A DNA stretch of 64,000 bases from Chionoecetes opilio. Lineage: Eukaryota > Arthropoda > Malacostraca > Decapoda > Majidae. The notes below the pieces were generated by a model. The model worked only from the letters and a program-made list of their open reading frames with translations. It was not told the origin of the DNA and made no database searches. The translations under genes and the position numbers were made by a program. This document shows positions 48,812 to 61,275 of the stretch, one piece after another. Position 1 is the stretch's first letter; each line of letters begins with the position of its first letter. The stretch lies in NCBI GenBank assembly GCA_016584305.1, contig JACEEZ010006000.1:69501-133500 (forward strand), written 5' to 3'.

Positions 48812-51800
48812 CCTATCCCCCCATTATTCGGATCCTTGCATTACTACCACTCCTTGGCCCAATTAGTCCGAATATGAGAGGTTTTACTGTACACTGAAAT
48901 GTCTTGACTTAAAAGCACCTCCACTTGGAGAGGCGGTAGCAGAGTGGTTAGCATCTCCGAGTGGCGTTGTCGGTGACCCGAGTTCGATCCTGAATGAGAA
49001 CCATAAATCCACTTTAAATCTTTTTCCCCCGTCGAGTGGCCTAAGAACACCCACATGCCCTGCCCATTCAACTCTACCTTCGATTGCGAGTGCATCGGAG
49101 GACACAGGGGGGCGGCATGAGCCTTTAATCACAGGCGTCACTATAAAAATCCTGCCTGTGCCACCACGGGCGAGGGCCAACCATCACAGCCCTCAAGTGA
49201 ACCTCCAGGGCCTACCATCTGAGCCCTGGAGATCACTGCCTACAGGCGCTATAGGCATAAATGTATTAATAAAAATAAAAAATAAAAATATAAAAACAGT
49301 ATTATAATGCATCATAACATTAAACATAAACTTGGTTCTTAACACATTAAAATATTCTCTGTATTGGCCGCCAGTGTTTAGTTTACCTGCAGGAAGTCTT
49401 CTTGCTGCGGGTCCTTCTCCAGGGTGAGGAAGAACTCTCCCACGTCGTTCTCCTCCGGGTAGATGATGGAACACAGCCGCTCGTAGATGAAGACCGGGGT
49501 GCGCAGGTCGTCCTGGGGGTACTGCTTCAGCGTCTCCACACACACCGACATGAACTCCTTCGTCTCAACCTCCGTGCCTGACGCGTAATAAATGTTTGAT
49601 TACTTCGTCTCAACCTCCGTGCCTGACGCGTAATAAATGTTTAATTACTTCGTCTCAACCTCCGTGCCTGACGCGTAATAAATGTTTAATTACTTCGTCT
49701 CAACCTCCGTGCCTGACGCGTAATAAATGTTTAATTACTTCGTCTCAACCTCCGTGCCTGACGCGTAATAAATGTTTAATTACTTCGTCTCAACCTCCGT
49801 GCCTGACGCGTAATAAATGTTTAATTACTTCGTCTCAACCTCCGTGCCTGACGCGTAATAAATGTTTAATTATAGCCTTTAGCGGCATAATAAAGGAGAC
49901 GGCAAATACACCAAACGGCACGAGGCTAGTACGGTAGCAGCTGCGGGAAGACTCGTATAAGTTCCTTTGTTGTAAATGCCTTGTTTATAGTGTCCTTTTT
50001 TTTTACGAGGCAAAAATTCCATTCTATCTTAAGGTCTCATAGTACTTAAAATGATGCCTCTGTTTACCTGATAATACGGTTAACTATGATAAAATACAGC
50101 TGTAATTTAGAAGAACTGTGCTATTCCCTTCTCCTGGCATCAAATATCAGTCAATAAGCAGCAAGAGGTCAGGATTTTTCACCTCGTTAAAAACAAGACT
50201 ACATATAATTGAATGTGAAATCAGAAATGAAAATATACGCCAGAACAAAAGAAAGAGTTGAAACCTAAAAAGTCAGTGAGATTTATGAAAGTATTGTAAA
50301 AAAGTAAGATTTATGAAAGTATTGTAAAAAAGTCAGATTTATGAAAGTATTGTAAAAAAGTAAGATTTATGAAAGTATTGTAAAAGTGAGATTTATGAAA
50401 GTATTGTAAAAAAGTAAGATTTATGAAAGTATTGTAAAAAAGTAAGATTTATGAAAGTATTGTAAAAAAGTAAGATTTATGAAAGTATTGTAAAAAAGTA
50501 AGATTTATGAAAGTATTGTAAAAAAGTAAGATTTATGAAAGTATTGTAAAAAAGTAAGATTTATGAAAGTATTGTAAAAAAGTAAGATTTATGAAAGTAT
50601 TGTAAAAAAGTAAGATTTATGAAAGTATTGTAAAAAGTAAGATTTATGAAAGTATTGTAAAAAAGTAAGATTTATGAAAGTATTGTAAAAAAGTAAGATT
50701 TATGAAAGTATTGTACAAAAGTAAGATTTATGAAAGTATTGTAAGAAAGTAAAATTTATGAAAGTATCGTAAAAAAGTAAGATTTATGTGTCATCTCAAT
50801 TACGTGGGAGATTGCCAGTTGAATTGGACACTATAACAGTGGCATTGTGATCATCTATCTCTGTTGTGACTTCCAGAGGTCAAGGCATAAATAAGAACAT
50901 CAGAAAATAAGGAAGCTACAAGAGGCCGAGAGACCTACACGAGGTAGTTCCTGAAAAATCAAGTATAGAAAACTCAAAATCTAAAAACTTCTAGTGTCAA
51001 AATCTCACCCGATGTCATGTCCTCCAAAAGCTCCAGGAATTTGTCTTGGGTGTCGTCGATGAGCTTGGTGCGCTGAACCACCAGCTTGCGGAGAGACAGG
51101 TAGCCGCTGAGCACCGTGCCCACCAGGCGGCCCTTGTACACCCTCTTCACCGCCTCAACGTCAATGAACTGCGACAACAGCTCCGTCAACACTTTCAAAG
51201 CATAACCTGAAATGAAAGAATTAGCCTCAGATGCATTCGTATTCTTAAGGCTGATTCACACTGGCGTTTTTTCGGCATTTTTATCTGACGAGAAGGGGTC
51301 TGGGTCTGGGGCTGGTGTCATGATCGCAGTAGGTTTTCAACAAAAATCACACACCGATCGCTCGGTCTTTCAAGAGACCGACTTCTCGTCAGATAAAAAT
51401 GCCGAAAAAACGCCAGTGTGAATCAGTCTTTAACCCCTTGAGGTCCAGAACGTAATTTCCATTGTAATCTGGGTACTATTAGACAATTTTAAGTGAATAT
51501 AAGCAATATTTTATAGATATGACCTGTTTAGTATCCTTGTCCACTAGGAAATTTGGTATATTAAGTAATTTTTCATAATTTTATGGCTAACAACACACGA
51601 TTCTATATAGCAAAGGAAAGATTTGGGCGTCAAGGGGTTACTGTGCTGTTAAAGGTAGTGCCATAAACTTTGCTATTAGGTATTAGAGCCTAGCTGAGCA
51701 ACCACTAAATTGGCCACTAAACCAACCGAACTAAATTGGCCTACCCCTCTGTTTTTATTTTATTCTCTTACTGTCTTCTTTATAGGGACTGGCAACTAAA

Positions 51801-54800
51801 AAAACCAAAGTGTCGATTTGTTCCAACCAAAACTTCTCCCAGGTAACAAAAATGTGTTTCTTACTAAGATCTCTTCCCTACAAACTGAAGGGACTACTTA
51901 ACGCACACACAACTCACCCTGGCTAAGGTCCGTGTGTAATGGCTAGACATTTTTATATGCATTCAGTCCCCATATTTGCGCTTGGCGCCAGGCTGTTGTC
52001 CCCGCTGGCGGATGCCAGTTAATGTTTTTCTGGTGGCGGGAAAGGATTCCAGTCTGTGGGAGGGGTTTTAGGCTCATAGTTGCCTCCCCACGAGTAGCAG
52101 GGTGCGCTAGCAGAGACACCCGAAGTAAATTGCATGTGGTGGCTGATAGGAATTCAGGCATGCATAATAAGAAACAGGGTATAGAAAATATGTTTAGATG
52201 AGCCGAAGTGGCAACGCGCCACCAGCCGCCATCTTGGACGATCCAGGTCGGCCTGGGTCGCCCACTCTGTTACAGGTCACGGCCACGACTACACCTCCCC
52301 CAGCCGAGGACGTCTTCTGGACCTCTCGCCACCTCCTTCCAGTTCCCCGCGTGTCTGGTGCTTGATTCCTGCTAACAGACGCAGGGCAAGTCATACCGCG
52401 AGGAGAAGGAGGGCTTGGTAGAGGCAGACGCAAGCTGGGAGCAAGGAGCGAGTCGCTAGACAGGAAGTCGACCACGTGTGTGCGCGACGAGGACCACAGG
52501 CTCGAGGCTACAGGTTCTTATAATCATAATCCATAACCCCTTATATCTATTCCCCAGCCAGATAACCAGAAGCGGTAGGCTATCATAGGCATATGTAGGG
52601 AAGATATTTAGGGCGTGATTGAGTGGATGAATCTTGTGTTGGGGGGTGCTATTTTTGTTATGTGTAGATCTTGTAAATAAACTAGATAAGGTGTTTACCA
52701 AGTGTTTATTGTTTACCCTGTATGTAGTCCTGGACTGATAGCTTCATAGTGAGTCAAACAAACAACCCGAAGGTGATTTAATTATTGAGAGGTAAGTGAA
52801 GTCTAAGTACTTAAAACCCCCAGTAAAAATCTAAACCTTTACAAGTGGAGCCCACACAGGGACTCATTCGTGCTAGTCCAGGAGTACACAGGGTAATTTA
52901 TTCTAGACAGCAAGTAGCACCGCCATCATGAGTATTCAGAGATATAAGGAAGAGGCGGAGTCGATAGGCTACGTGGAGCCAAAAGAAATACAAGAGTATG
53001 TTCTCAGTAGGCAACGTGAGGATAAAGAGAGAGAAGATAGGGAGAGAGAGAGACAGGAGAAGGCAAGAGAGCGAGAGAGAGAGTGGGAGAAAGAGTTGAA
53101 GGAAAGAGAGGAGGAGAGAGAAAGAGAGAGAGAAGATAGGGAGAGAGAGTGGGAGAAGGAGAGAGAAGATAGGGAAATTGAGAGACAAGATAGGCAGCAA
53201 GAGAGGGAACATGAGTTGGAAGTGTTACGAGCAAGTAACAACGGGGGAAGAGCGCCGACAGTTATGAACCGGCCTAAAGTAAAACTTCCGATGTTCAAAG
53301 AAGGCGATAGGATGGAACACTTCATAGGAAGGTTCGATGATGTGGCAGACCTTTTGGAATATGACGAGATCACGCGTAGACTTCAGTTTACGACCTTGTT
53401 TGAGGGTAAGGCACTCGAGGTTCTCTATAGACTGGATAAACATAGCCGTGACTATGGTCAGATGAAACATGCCCTCTTAAAGGCATATGGGCTGAGCACT
53501 GAGTGCCTTAAGCAGCAGTTTTTTGAAGCTCAGCTGCAGGAGAACGAAACTGCCTCTCAGTTCGCCGTGAGAATCGCCGGGAATTTGCGAGACTGGCGCG
53601 AAAGTGATGGAGCTGAGGAGACTGTCAAGGGCCTTACAGATTTAATTTTGCGCGCTCAATTCGTCAAGTCATGCCCGGAACCACTAGTCGCGAGGCTAAA
53701 AATGGACCGCATAAATCAATTGTCTGAAATGGGTAGAGTCGCCGATGCGTATTTTGAGGCATATGCGGAAAAGGCTGAGCCACCGAACGTAGTTTGGGTC
53801 GAGGCTGCAGATACGCCAAGGGAAGACGATAGCTCGCCACGACGGGATACGGCGACGCCAGCCCGTAAGACTGAGCCCACATATAGTGCCCCAGTTGTAA
53901 ACCCTCGTCGCTTTCAGGCAAGCTATAGGCCAGCACAAAGGGAAACTGGAGGCCGTGGAGTAAATCTCGAAGCGAGTAATACCCGACGGCACAAAAATGC
54001 TGCGGCCGTTCACAAGGAGTATACTGCACCGAAACCTGTATATCGTGATTCGCCGAGCCACAAAAGGCCGCGGGACGATATTCCACGGAGAAAGGTGGTT
54101 CGTCAGGTAATGGCAACGGCCGTCATGCACGAAGCAAAGTTCGGGGATGAGGTAAATATGTATTCTCCCGCTGACTTTGAGAACAGCGAGGCCGTCAGGA
54201 GGGAGGTAGAGACAGATCCTTCACTCGAGAACGTGCGACGGCATTACTGCGAAGGAACGGTCAGAACAGTGCGCGGTAATTATACGAGCTTTGTAGAGCG
54301 AGATGGTAATTTATACCGCGAGTTCATAACTCCCCCGGGGCCACGAGAGATTTCAATTCGTCGTGCCTGAAAAATATCGCTATGCCGTATTCGAGTTAGA
54401 CCACTGCGATGCCACAGGTGCCCACTCGAGCAGGAAGAAAACGTGGAAACGTATCGCCGAAAAATTTTATTGGCCAGGCATGGGCCATGATTTGAACAGA
54501 TGGGTGCATTCCTGCGAAGTGTGTCAAAACACGAACGACAGCGACATAGAGCTGTATGAACCTCACGAGTACAATGAGGAACAGATGGGGTGTTTGTAGG
54601 GTATAAGAGCCCACTCCCCTCAAGAGTTAGGGAAAGGACTCCAGGGCTGCGCCTTGATAGGCTTCCTTTAGGGGATCCTCCACGGCGGCATGTTAGCCTG
54701 GATTAAGAAAGTTAGGAGGAGGACTCCAGGGCTGCGCCTTGATAGGCTTCCTTTAGGGGATCCTCCACGGCGGCATGTTAGCCTGGATTAAGAATTGCAT

Positions 54801-57800
54801 GATCCACTAACATTTCCCTAGCATGGCATGGGTGCATGTATTTAGGAAATCATAGGCAGGTAGACAGGATTGAATTTTTGTAACACCATTGTATACATAC
54901 CATGTTACATTCATCTGTACCACCTACACTATGTATAGACATACCCTACGCCACATAACACCTGTTGGTAATTAAATGTGACGCGTCTTGACGTCTAGAT
55001 TGGGTCCGATACAGGGTTTGCTAGAAACTTTGGAGTTTTTATCCCCTAGACTTTGAACTTAACGTAAATGCGGGGTTTTTTCCGCTCATTGGTTACAAGC
55101 AAAACCCCTGTAAACGGTTTAAAGTACACACACCACAGAGTGTCTGGATGTGTGACTGACTTATTTAGGTCGGATCTAATGAATTAGATCATTTACATTT
55201 AACCTGCATGATGCTATAACATGTTCAGGTAGTCGGGAAATTCTTTCTGCGGAAAGAATTTTATCTAGGTGGGGCGAATGTAATGGCTAGACATTTTTAT
55301 ATGCATTCAGTCCCCATATTTGCGCTTGGCGCCAGGCTGTTGTCCCCGCTGGCGGATGCCAGTTAATGTTTTTCTGGTGGCGGGAAAGGATTCCAGTCTG
55401 TGGGAGGGGTTTTAGGCTCATAGTTGCCTCCCCACGAGTAGCAGGGTGCGCTAGCAGAGACACCCGAAGTAAATTGCATGTGGTGGCTGATAGGAATTCA
55501 GGCATGCATAATAAGAAACAGGGTATAGAAAATATGTTTAGATGAGCCGAAGTGGCAACGCGCCACCAGCCGCCATCTTGGACGATCCAGGTCGGCCTGG
55601 GTCGCCCACTCTGTTACAGGTCACGGCCACGACTACACCTCCCCCAGCCGAGGACGTCTTCTGGACCTCTCGCCACCTCCTTCCAGTTCCCCGCGTGTCT
55701 GGTGCTTGATTCCTGCTAACAGACGCAGGGCAAGTCATACCGCGAGGAGAAGGAGGGCTTGGTAGAGGCAGACGCAAGCTGGGAGCAAGGAGCGAGTCGC
55801 TAGACAGGAAGTCGACCACGTGTGTGCGCGACGAGGACCACAGGCTCGAGGCTACAGGTTCTTATAATCATAATCCATAACCCCTTATATCTATTCCCCA
55901 GCCAGATAACCAGAAGCGGTAGGCTATCATAGGCATATGTAGGGAAGATATTTAGGGCGTGATTGAGTGGATGAATCTTGTGTTGGGGGGTGCTATTTTT
56001 GTTATGTGTAGATCTTGTAAATAAACTAGATAAGGTGTTTACCAAGTGTTTATTGTTTACCCTGTATGTAGTCCTGGACTGATAGCTTCATAGTGAGTCA
56101 AACAAACAACCCGAAGGTGATTTAATTATTGAGAGGTAAGTGAAGTCTAAGTACTTAAAACCCCCAGTAAAAATCTAAACCTTTACACCGTGGTTAACGT
56201 GATTTCCTCCAGGATCGTAAGGGACTAGATCTCTGAGGTGATGAGGGAGGCAATGGTGGGCAAAAAATGTTGTGTTTCCTACTAAGATCTCTTCCCAACA
56301 AACTGAAGGGACTACTTAACATACACACAACTCACCCTGGCTAAGGTCCGTGGTTAACGTGATTTCCTCCAGGATCGTAAGGGACTAGATCTCTGAGGTG
56401 ATGAGGGAGGCAATGGTGGGCAAGAAATGTTGTGTTTCCTACTAAGATCTCTTCCCAACAAACTGAAGGGACTACTGAATGCACACACAACTCACCCTGG
56501 CTAAGGTCCGTGGTTAACGTGATTTCCTCCAGGATCGTAAGGGATTGGATCTCCGAGGTGATGAGGGAGGCAAAAAATGTTGTGTTTCCTACTAAGATCT
56601 CTTCCCAACAAACTGAAGGGACTACTTAACATACACACAACTCACCCTGGCTAAGGTCTGTGGTTAACGTGATTTCCTCCAGGATTGTAAGGGACTGGAT
56701 CTCCGAGGTGATGAGGGAGGCAATGGTGGGTAGGACTCCCTGCAAGGCCAAGTAGATCTTCCAGTGTGCCCCGCTAACAGGCTTTGGTACAGAGACACAA
56801 ACTCCCCGGCACTCTCCCCAGCCTTGCCGATCTCAGGCAGGAAGGTTGTCAGCATGTCAAGCACCTGCAGGATGGCAATGCGGTAATGTTATGCCTTTGT
56901 CAAATTCATTTTAATATGTTCTATCATTAACTGCCTTATGTCCTCCTTTTCATTCATATTCTGCCTTAAGTCCTCCTTTTCATTCATATTCTGCCTTAAG
57001 TCCTCCTTTTCATTCATATTCTGCCTTATGTCCTCCTTTTCATTCATATTCTGCCTTAAGTCCTCCTTTTCATTCATATTCTGCCTTAAGTCCTCCTTTT
57101 CATTCATATTCTGCCTTAAGTCCTCCTTTTCATTCATATTCTGCCTTAAGTCCTCCTTTTCATTAACATATTCTGCCTTAAGTCCTCCTTTTCATTAACA
57201 TATTCTGCCTTAAGTCCTCCTTTTCATTAACATATTCTGCCTTAAGTCCCCCTTTTCATTAACATATTCTGCCTTAAGTCCTCCTTTTCATTAACATATT
57301 CTGCCTTAAGTCCTCCTTTTCATTAACATATTCTGCCTTAAGTCCTCCTTTTCATCAACATATTCTGCCTTAAGTCCTCCTTTTCATTAACATATTCTGC
57401 CTTAAGTCCTCCTTTTCATTAACATATTCTGCCTTAAGTCCTCCTTTTCATCAACATATTCTGCCTTAAGTCCTCCTTTTCATTAACATATTCTGCCTTA
57501 AGTCCTCCTTTTCATTAACATATTCTACCTTAAGTCCTCCTTTTCATTAACATATTCTGCCTTAAGTCCTCCTTTTCATTAACATATTCTGCCTTAAGTC
57601 CTCCTTTTCATTAACATATTCTGCCTTAAGTCCTCCTTTTCATTAACATATTCTGCCTTCAACCATTCATCAAATTTTAAAGCCCTCTCTCTGGCCATTT
57701 CTAAATTTCTAAATATGTACAGTTTGGTGATTTCTTTACATCTCTGAATCTCTGCCTATAGATCTCAGGGTCCACTCTCACAGTTTGTCCACTCTCACAG

Positions 57801-60800
57801 TTTGTAGCACAGCCTCCTTCACAACCTGATATGCATTACATTCCTCTACACTCAAACAAAGAAGATAAGTCATAAGAACATAAGAACATAAGAAAATAAG
57901 AAAGCTACAAGAGGCCGTGAGACCTACACGTGGTAGTTCCTGTAATTAAAGTTATGCTTGTATCAAATTCTGGCTGCCAGCTCACCGACTACACATACTG
58001 TTGTGTTTTTTCTAACGAGGCAAAAAATCCTGACCCCTTGCTTACTCACTGATATTTAATGCCAGAAGGGATTACTACGATTCTTTTAAATTCTAGTTGT
58101 ATTTTATCATAGTTAACCCTATTATCAGGTAAACAGAGGCATCATTTTAAGCATGAGACCTTAAGATAAATAGAATTTTCGCCTTGTTAAAAAAAATAGA
58201 CTCTAGACACTACTGTGTATATATGGTGGTAATGATGGCAAATATGACTACAAATCACCAGTGCTGATCAATTTACCTTAACTCAGGTGTAAGTGCATTC
58301 TTTGAGGTGTGTATTAAAGGTCTTGCCAAACACATGCAAAGGGAGGGCATGTCATAACCTTAGAAATTTGCATGGAGTAATGCCATCATGCAGGAAATTT
58401 TACGAATCTTTCATATTTTGTGATTTTTCTTTGCTTTTGCTGGACAACTCATTTTTTTTTCCTTTTTTTTTTTTGTATATATTATTATTATTATTATTTT
58501 TTTTTTTTTTGTATATATTTTTTTTTCTTTATTTTTTTCTTAAAGGAGAGATATACAGATAACTATAAACAAAACAATGAATTTTTGAACACTATACTTT
58601 GATGCCTAGTTCCCCCACACAGGACATTACACCTTCATTAAACATAAAACAGAAAGAATAATAAACAGAAAGAATAATAATAATAATAAATAGAATAATA
58701 AATAATAATAAACAGCTTCATTAAAACCCTACCTCCTTCTTGCGCTGGACGGAGGTGCAGAGCGACTCCACCATCTGTGCCGTGACCTGCCGGGCCATGC
58801 GGGACGAGGGGTTGAACAGCACGCGCCGCAGCCACGACGTGTCCTGCATCCTCAGCTCGTACAGGTGGCGCACCGTGCGGGCCAGCCAGCGCGTCCCGAA
58901 CTTCTCCGTCAAGTATCGCTCGTGCACTTCGTCCTGGTGCAGAGATGGGCAGTTTTTGAGCCATGAAATAATACCATTTAAAAAGCTTTAAAAACAAGAC
59001 TACTGTGTGTGGTGCAGCCTAAACCAGCTTGGGGGGAATGTGAAATGTGAATTAGAACCACACTTGTTTTATTCAGAACTATTTTTCTTTTCCCCCATTT
59101 CTATAGCTACATGTAAGTGATCATTCCATTGGGTAAGCAACTGGAAAAAAATAGGTTTAGCAATTACCTTTTTCATTTTTGAGACAGGTGTTTCCGGTGT
59201 CTTTCTTACAAGTCGCTTCTTCCAGTATTCGTAGGAATGGTCTGGGTGGCCGGACAGCCATTTGCTGACATCCACACCAACCTGCAAACATCCAAAACAA
59301 TGTGATATATTTATATTTATTCAAAGCCCAAGTTTTCTCCATCTGGCTGGGCATTGGGACCCCCGTCCTATCAGACCCTTGAGTTGAGGGCCCAGTGTGC
59401 CCACCCTTACAACAGCCAGCCACTAAGACCATACTTCATGCTGAGTAAACCAAGGTGGAACTTATACAGGTATATGATACTGCCATTCCATCAGGCAAGC
59501 CCGTCAGGGTGGCAAGGTTGGTAGAGACGTGAGTTCGCAATGTGCAGCGTCCCTGTGCATTCGGTCAGCGGTTCGAGTCCGCCTAGTTCGTGCTGACGTG
59601 GCGGCGCTTTGTATAGTCAATAACCTTGTAGTTGGTACTTTCAAAGTGTCTAGATAGGATGAAAATCTTATCTTATCCATCAGGCAAGCTGGTATCAACC
59701 TGTAATGTCAGCAGTGATGAGACACGTGTCATCTAAACCAGGGTTCTTCAAAGTACGGGTCGCGACCCAATACTGGGTGGCAAGCCTTGGCTCAGAGGGT
59801 CGCCACATTGTAAACTGATAATAATTATATAATCAATATGTGAAATGCATTAATAAGAGAGAGAGAGAGAATGCTGATGGGAGAAGGCAGGACTTGTACA
59901 CATCATTTTCACTTGTCAATCAATTAATACTATTTTTCTCTACTTACGTACTTACAATTTACACAACACTTCTACATATTTTTTTTAAATATTTTTAATA
60001 GATAAAATTTACATTAGCACAGTCAAACATATGCAATTATTTTGAATACATCAATGCATGTATGTATGTATATATGTATGCAGATTTATATGCATATGTA
60101 TGAATGTAATTGTAAAAATAAATCACATCTGAAAGAGAAAGCAGCTACAGACATATAAAAGGGTCGTGAATGTCGTGAATACATAAAATCAAACTGGGTC
60201 CCGATGAAAAAAGTTTGAGGAACCCTGCTCTAAACATTAATAATCCTCAAGCAAGGTTTTGTAAGTACCTTTGAGCCTCCCAGGTAGGAGGCCATGAAGT
60301 CTGCCACCGAGGCCGTGGTGGCCGCGGGAGTGCCCGTGGTGGAGGCCGCCGAGGTGGTGGGCGTCTTGTCTCTACTCTTGCGTGGCGGCGGGGGGGTCGG
60401 GGGCCGCATGACCCCCTGCAGGATGCGCAGGCAGGGCAGGGTGATGTGCTCCATGACCGTGGGGGAGGCGTTGGACCCGCCCGCTATCAGGAACAGCTGA
60501 ACCACACACCTAGACGGAGAAAAAACATTCTCTTTAACAAAAATTGTGTATCCCAATGTCCGTTTTGTGATAAAAGGCATGCAAATATTGTTTAAAATGA
60601 AGCCTTTGAAACCAAAACCCTCTTTCAGTTTACATTAAATTAAATGAAAAAGGATTATTACAAAAAAGAAAAAAATATGTAACATCTGAAAACAAAAATA
60701 TAAAAAAAAAAAAAAAAAAGAATAAAAAAAATCGAAAAAAGATTTAAAACAAAATATAGAACTGACCTGAGCCTGTACTCCCAGCAGGAATCTTCCTTCT

Positions 60801-61188
60801 GCGCGGAGGCAGCCAGGAGTCCCATCTCGTGCCTGACCGTGGCCGCCAGGTCTGGGGAGCTGACGTGGGAGCGCAGGGCAATGCTGATCTTCTCCATGAT
60901 GCGCTGGTTCAGCTCCTGGGTGGCTGACAGGTCGTCCTTGGTCAGCAGGCACAGCAGCTGACGCACCTCACTTCGAACCTTTCAATGGGATTGCAAGACC
61001 TTAGCAAAGTTGTTCAGATGATTTTTTTCTTCTATTAATATATCAGTTGTTGGTGTTTAGGCCCTTGAAGGGGTGGCATTCAGGCTACATAGTGCAGTGG
61101 CAAACATTCTTGGAAAACAAACAGAAATCTAAATCTAGTATTGTTTATTGCAATATGATCTAAAAAGACGTTTGTATTTTTTTGTGTG

Positions 61189-61275
<87 letters not shown>

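Larger units (their letters stand above)
51935..56187 (+). mobile_element. Ty3/gypsy-like LTR retrotransposon, internally deleted, recent
   Basis: Two 909-bp LTRs (51935-52843 and 55279-56187) beginning TGTAATGG and ending CTTTACA, flanked by the 5-bp target duplication CCGTG (51930-51934 and 56188-56192). A TGG-starting candidate primer-binding site (52847 onward) follows the left LTR. The internal part is only 2.4 kb: a Gag-like frame, then the zinc-binding start of integrase; no protease, reverse transcriptase, RNase H or integrase catalytic core. I see no difference between the LTRs. The element lies antisense in a UBR4 intron and is non-autonomous. Confidence 0.93.

Noticed and set aside
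48922..49000. tRNA gene
   Set aside because: A and B boxes are recognisable but the cloverleaf is not convincing and a long SINE body follows; the same holds for 59497-59695 and 63472-63659.
51943..52701. Short open frames repeated at 55287-56045
   Set aside because: They lie in the two LTRs and are duplicated for that reason.
53664..54130. Minus-strand frames of 144-150 codons opposite the Gag-like frame
   Set aside because: Shadow frames of the Gag-like coding sequence.
55236..55246. kappaB-like site gggaaattctt in the LTR element
   Set aside because: A single short match expected by chance in AT-rich DNA; not evidence of Dorsal control.
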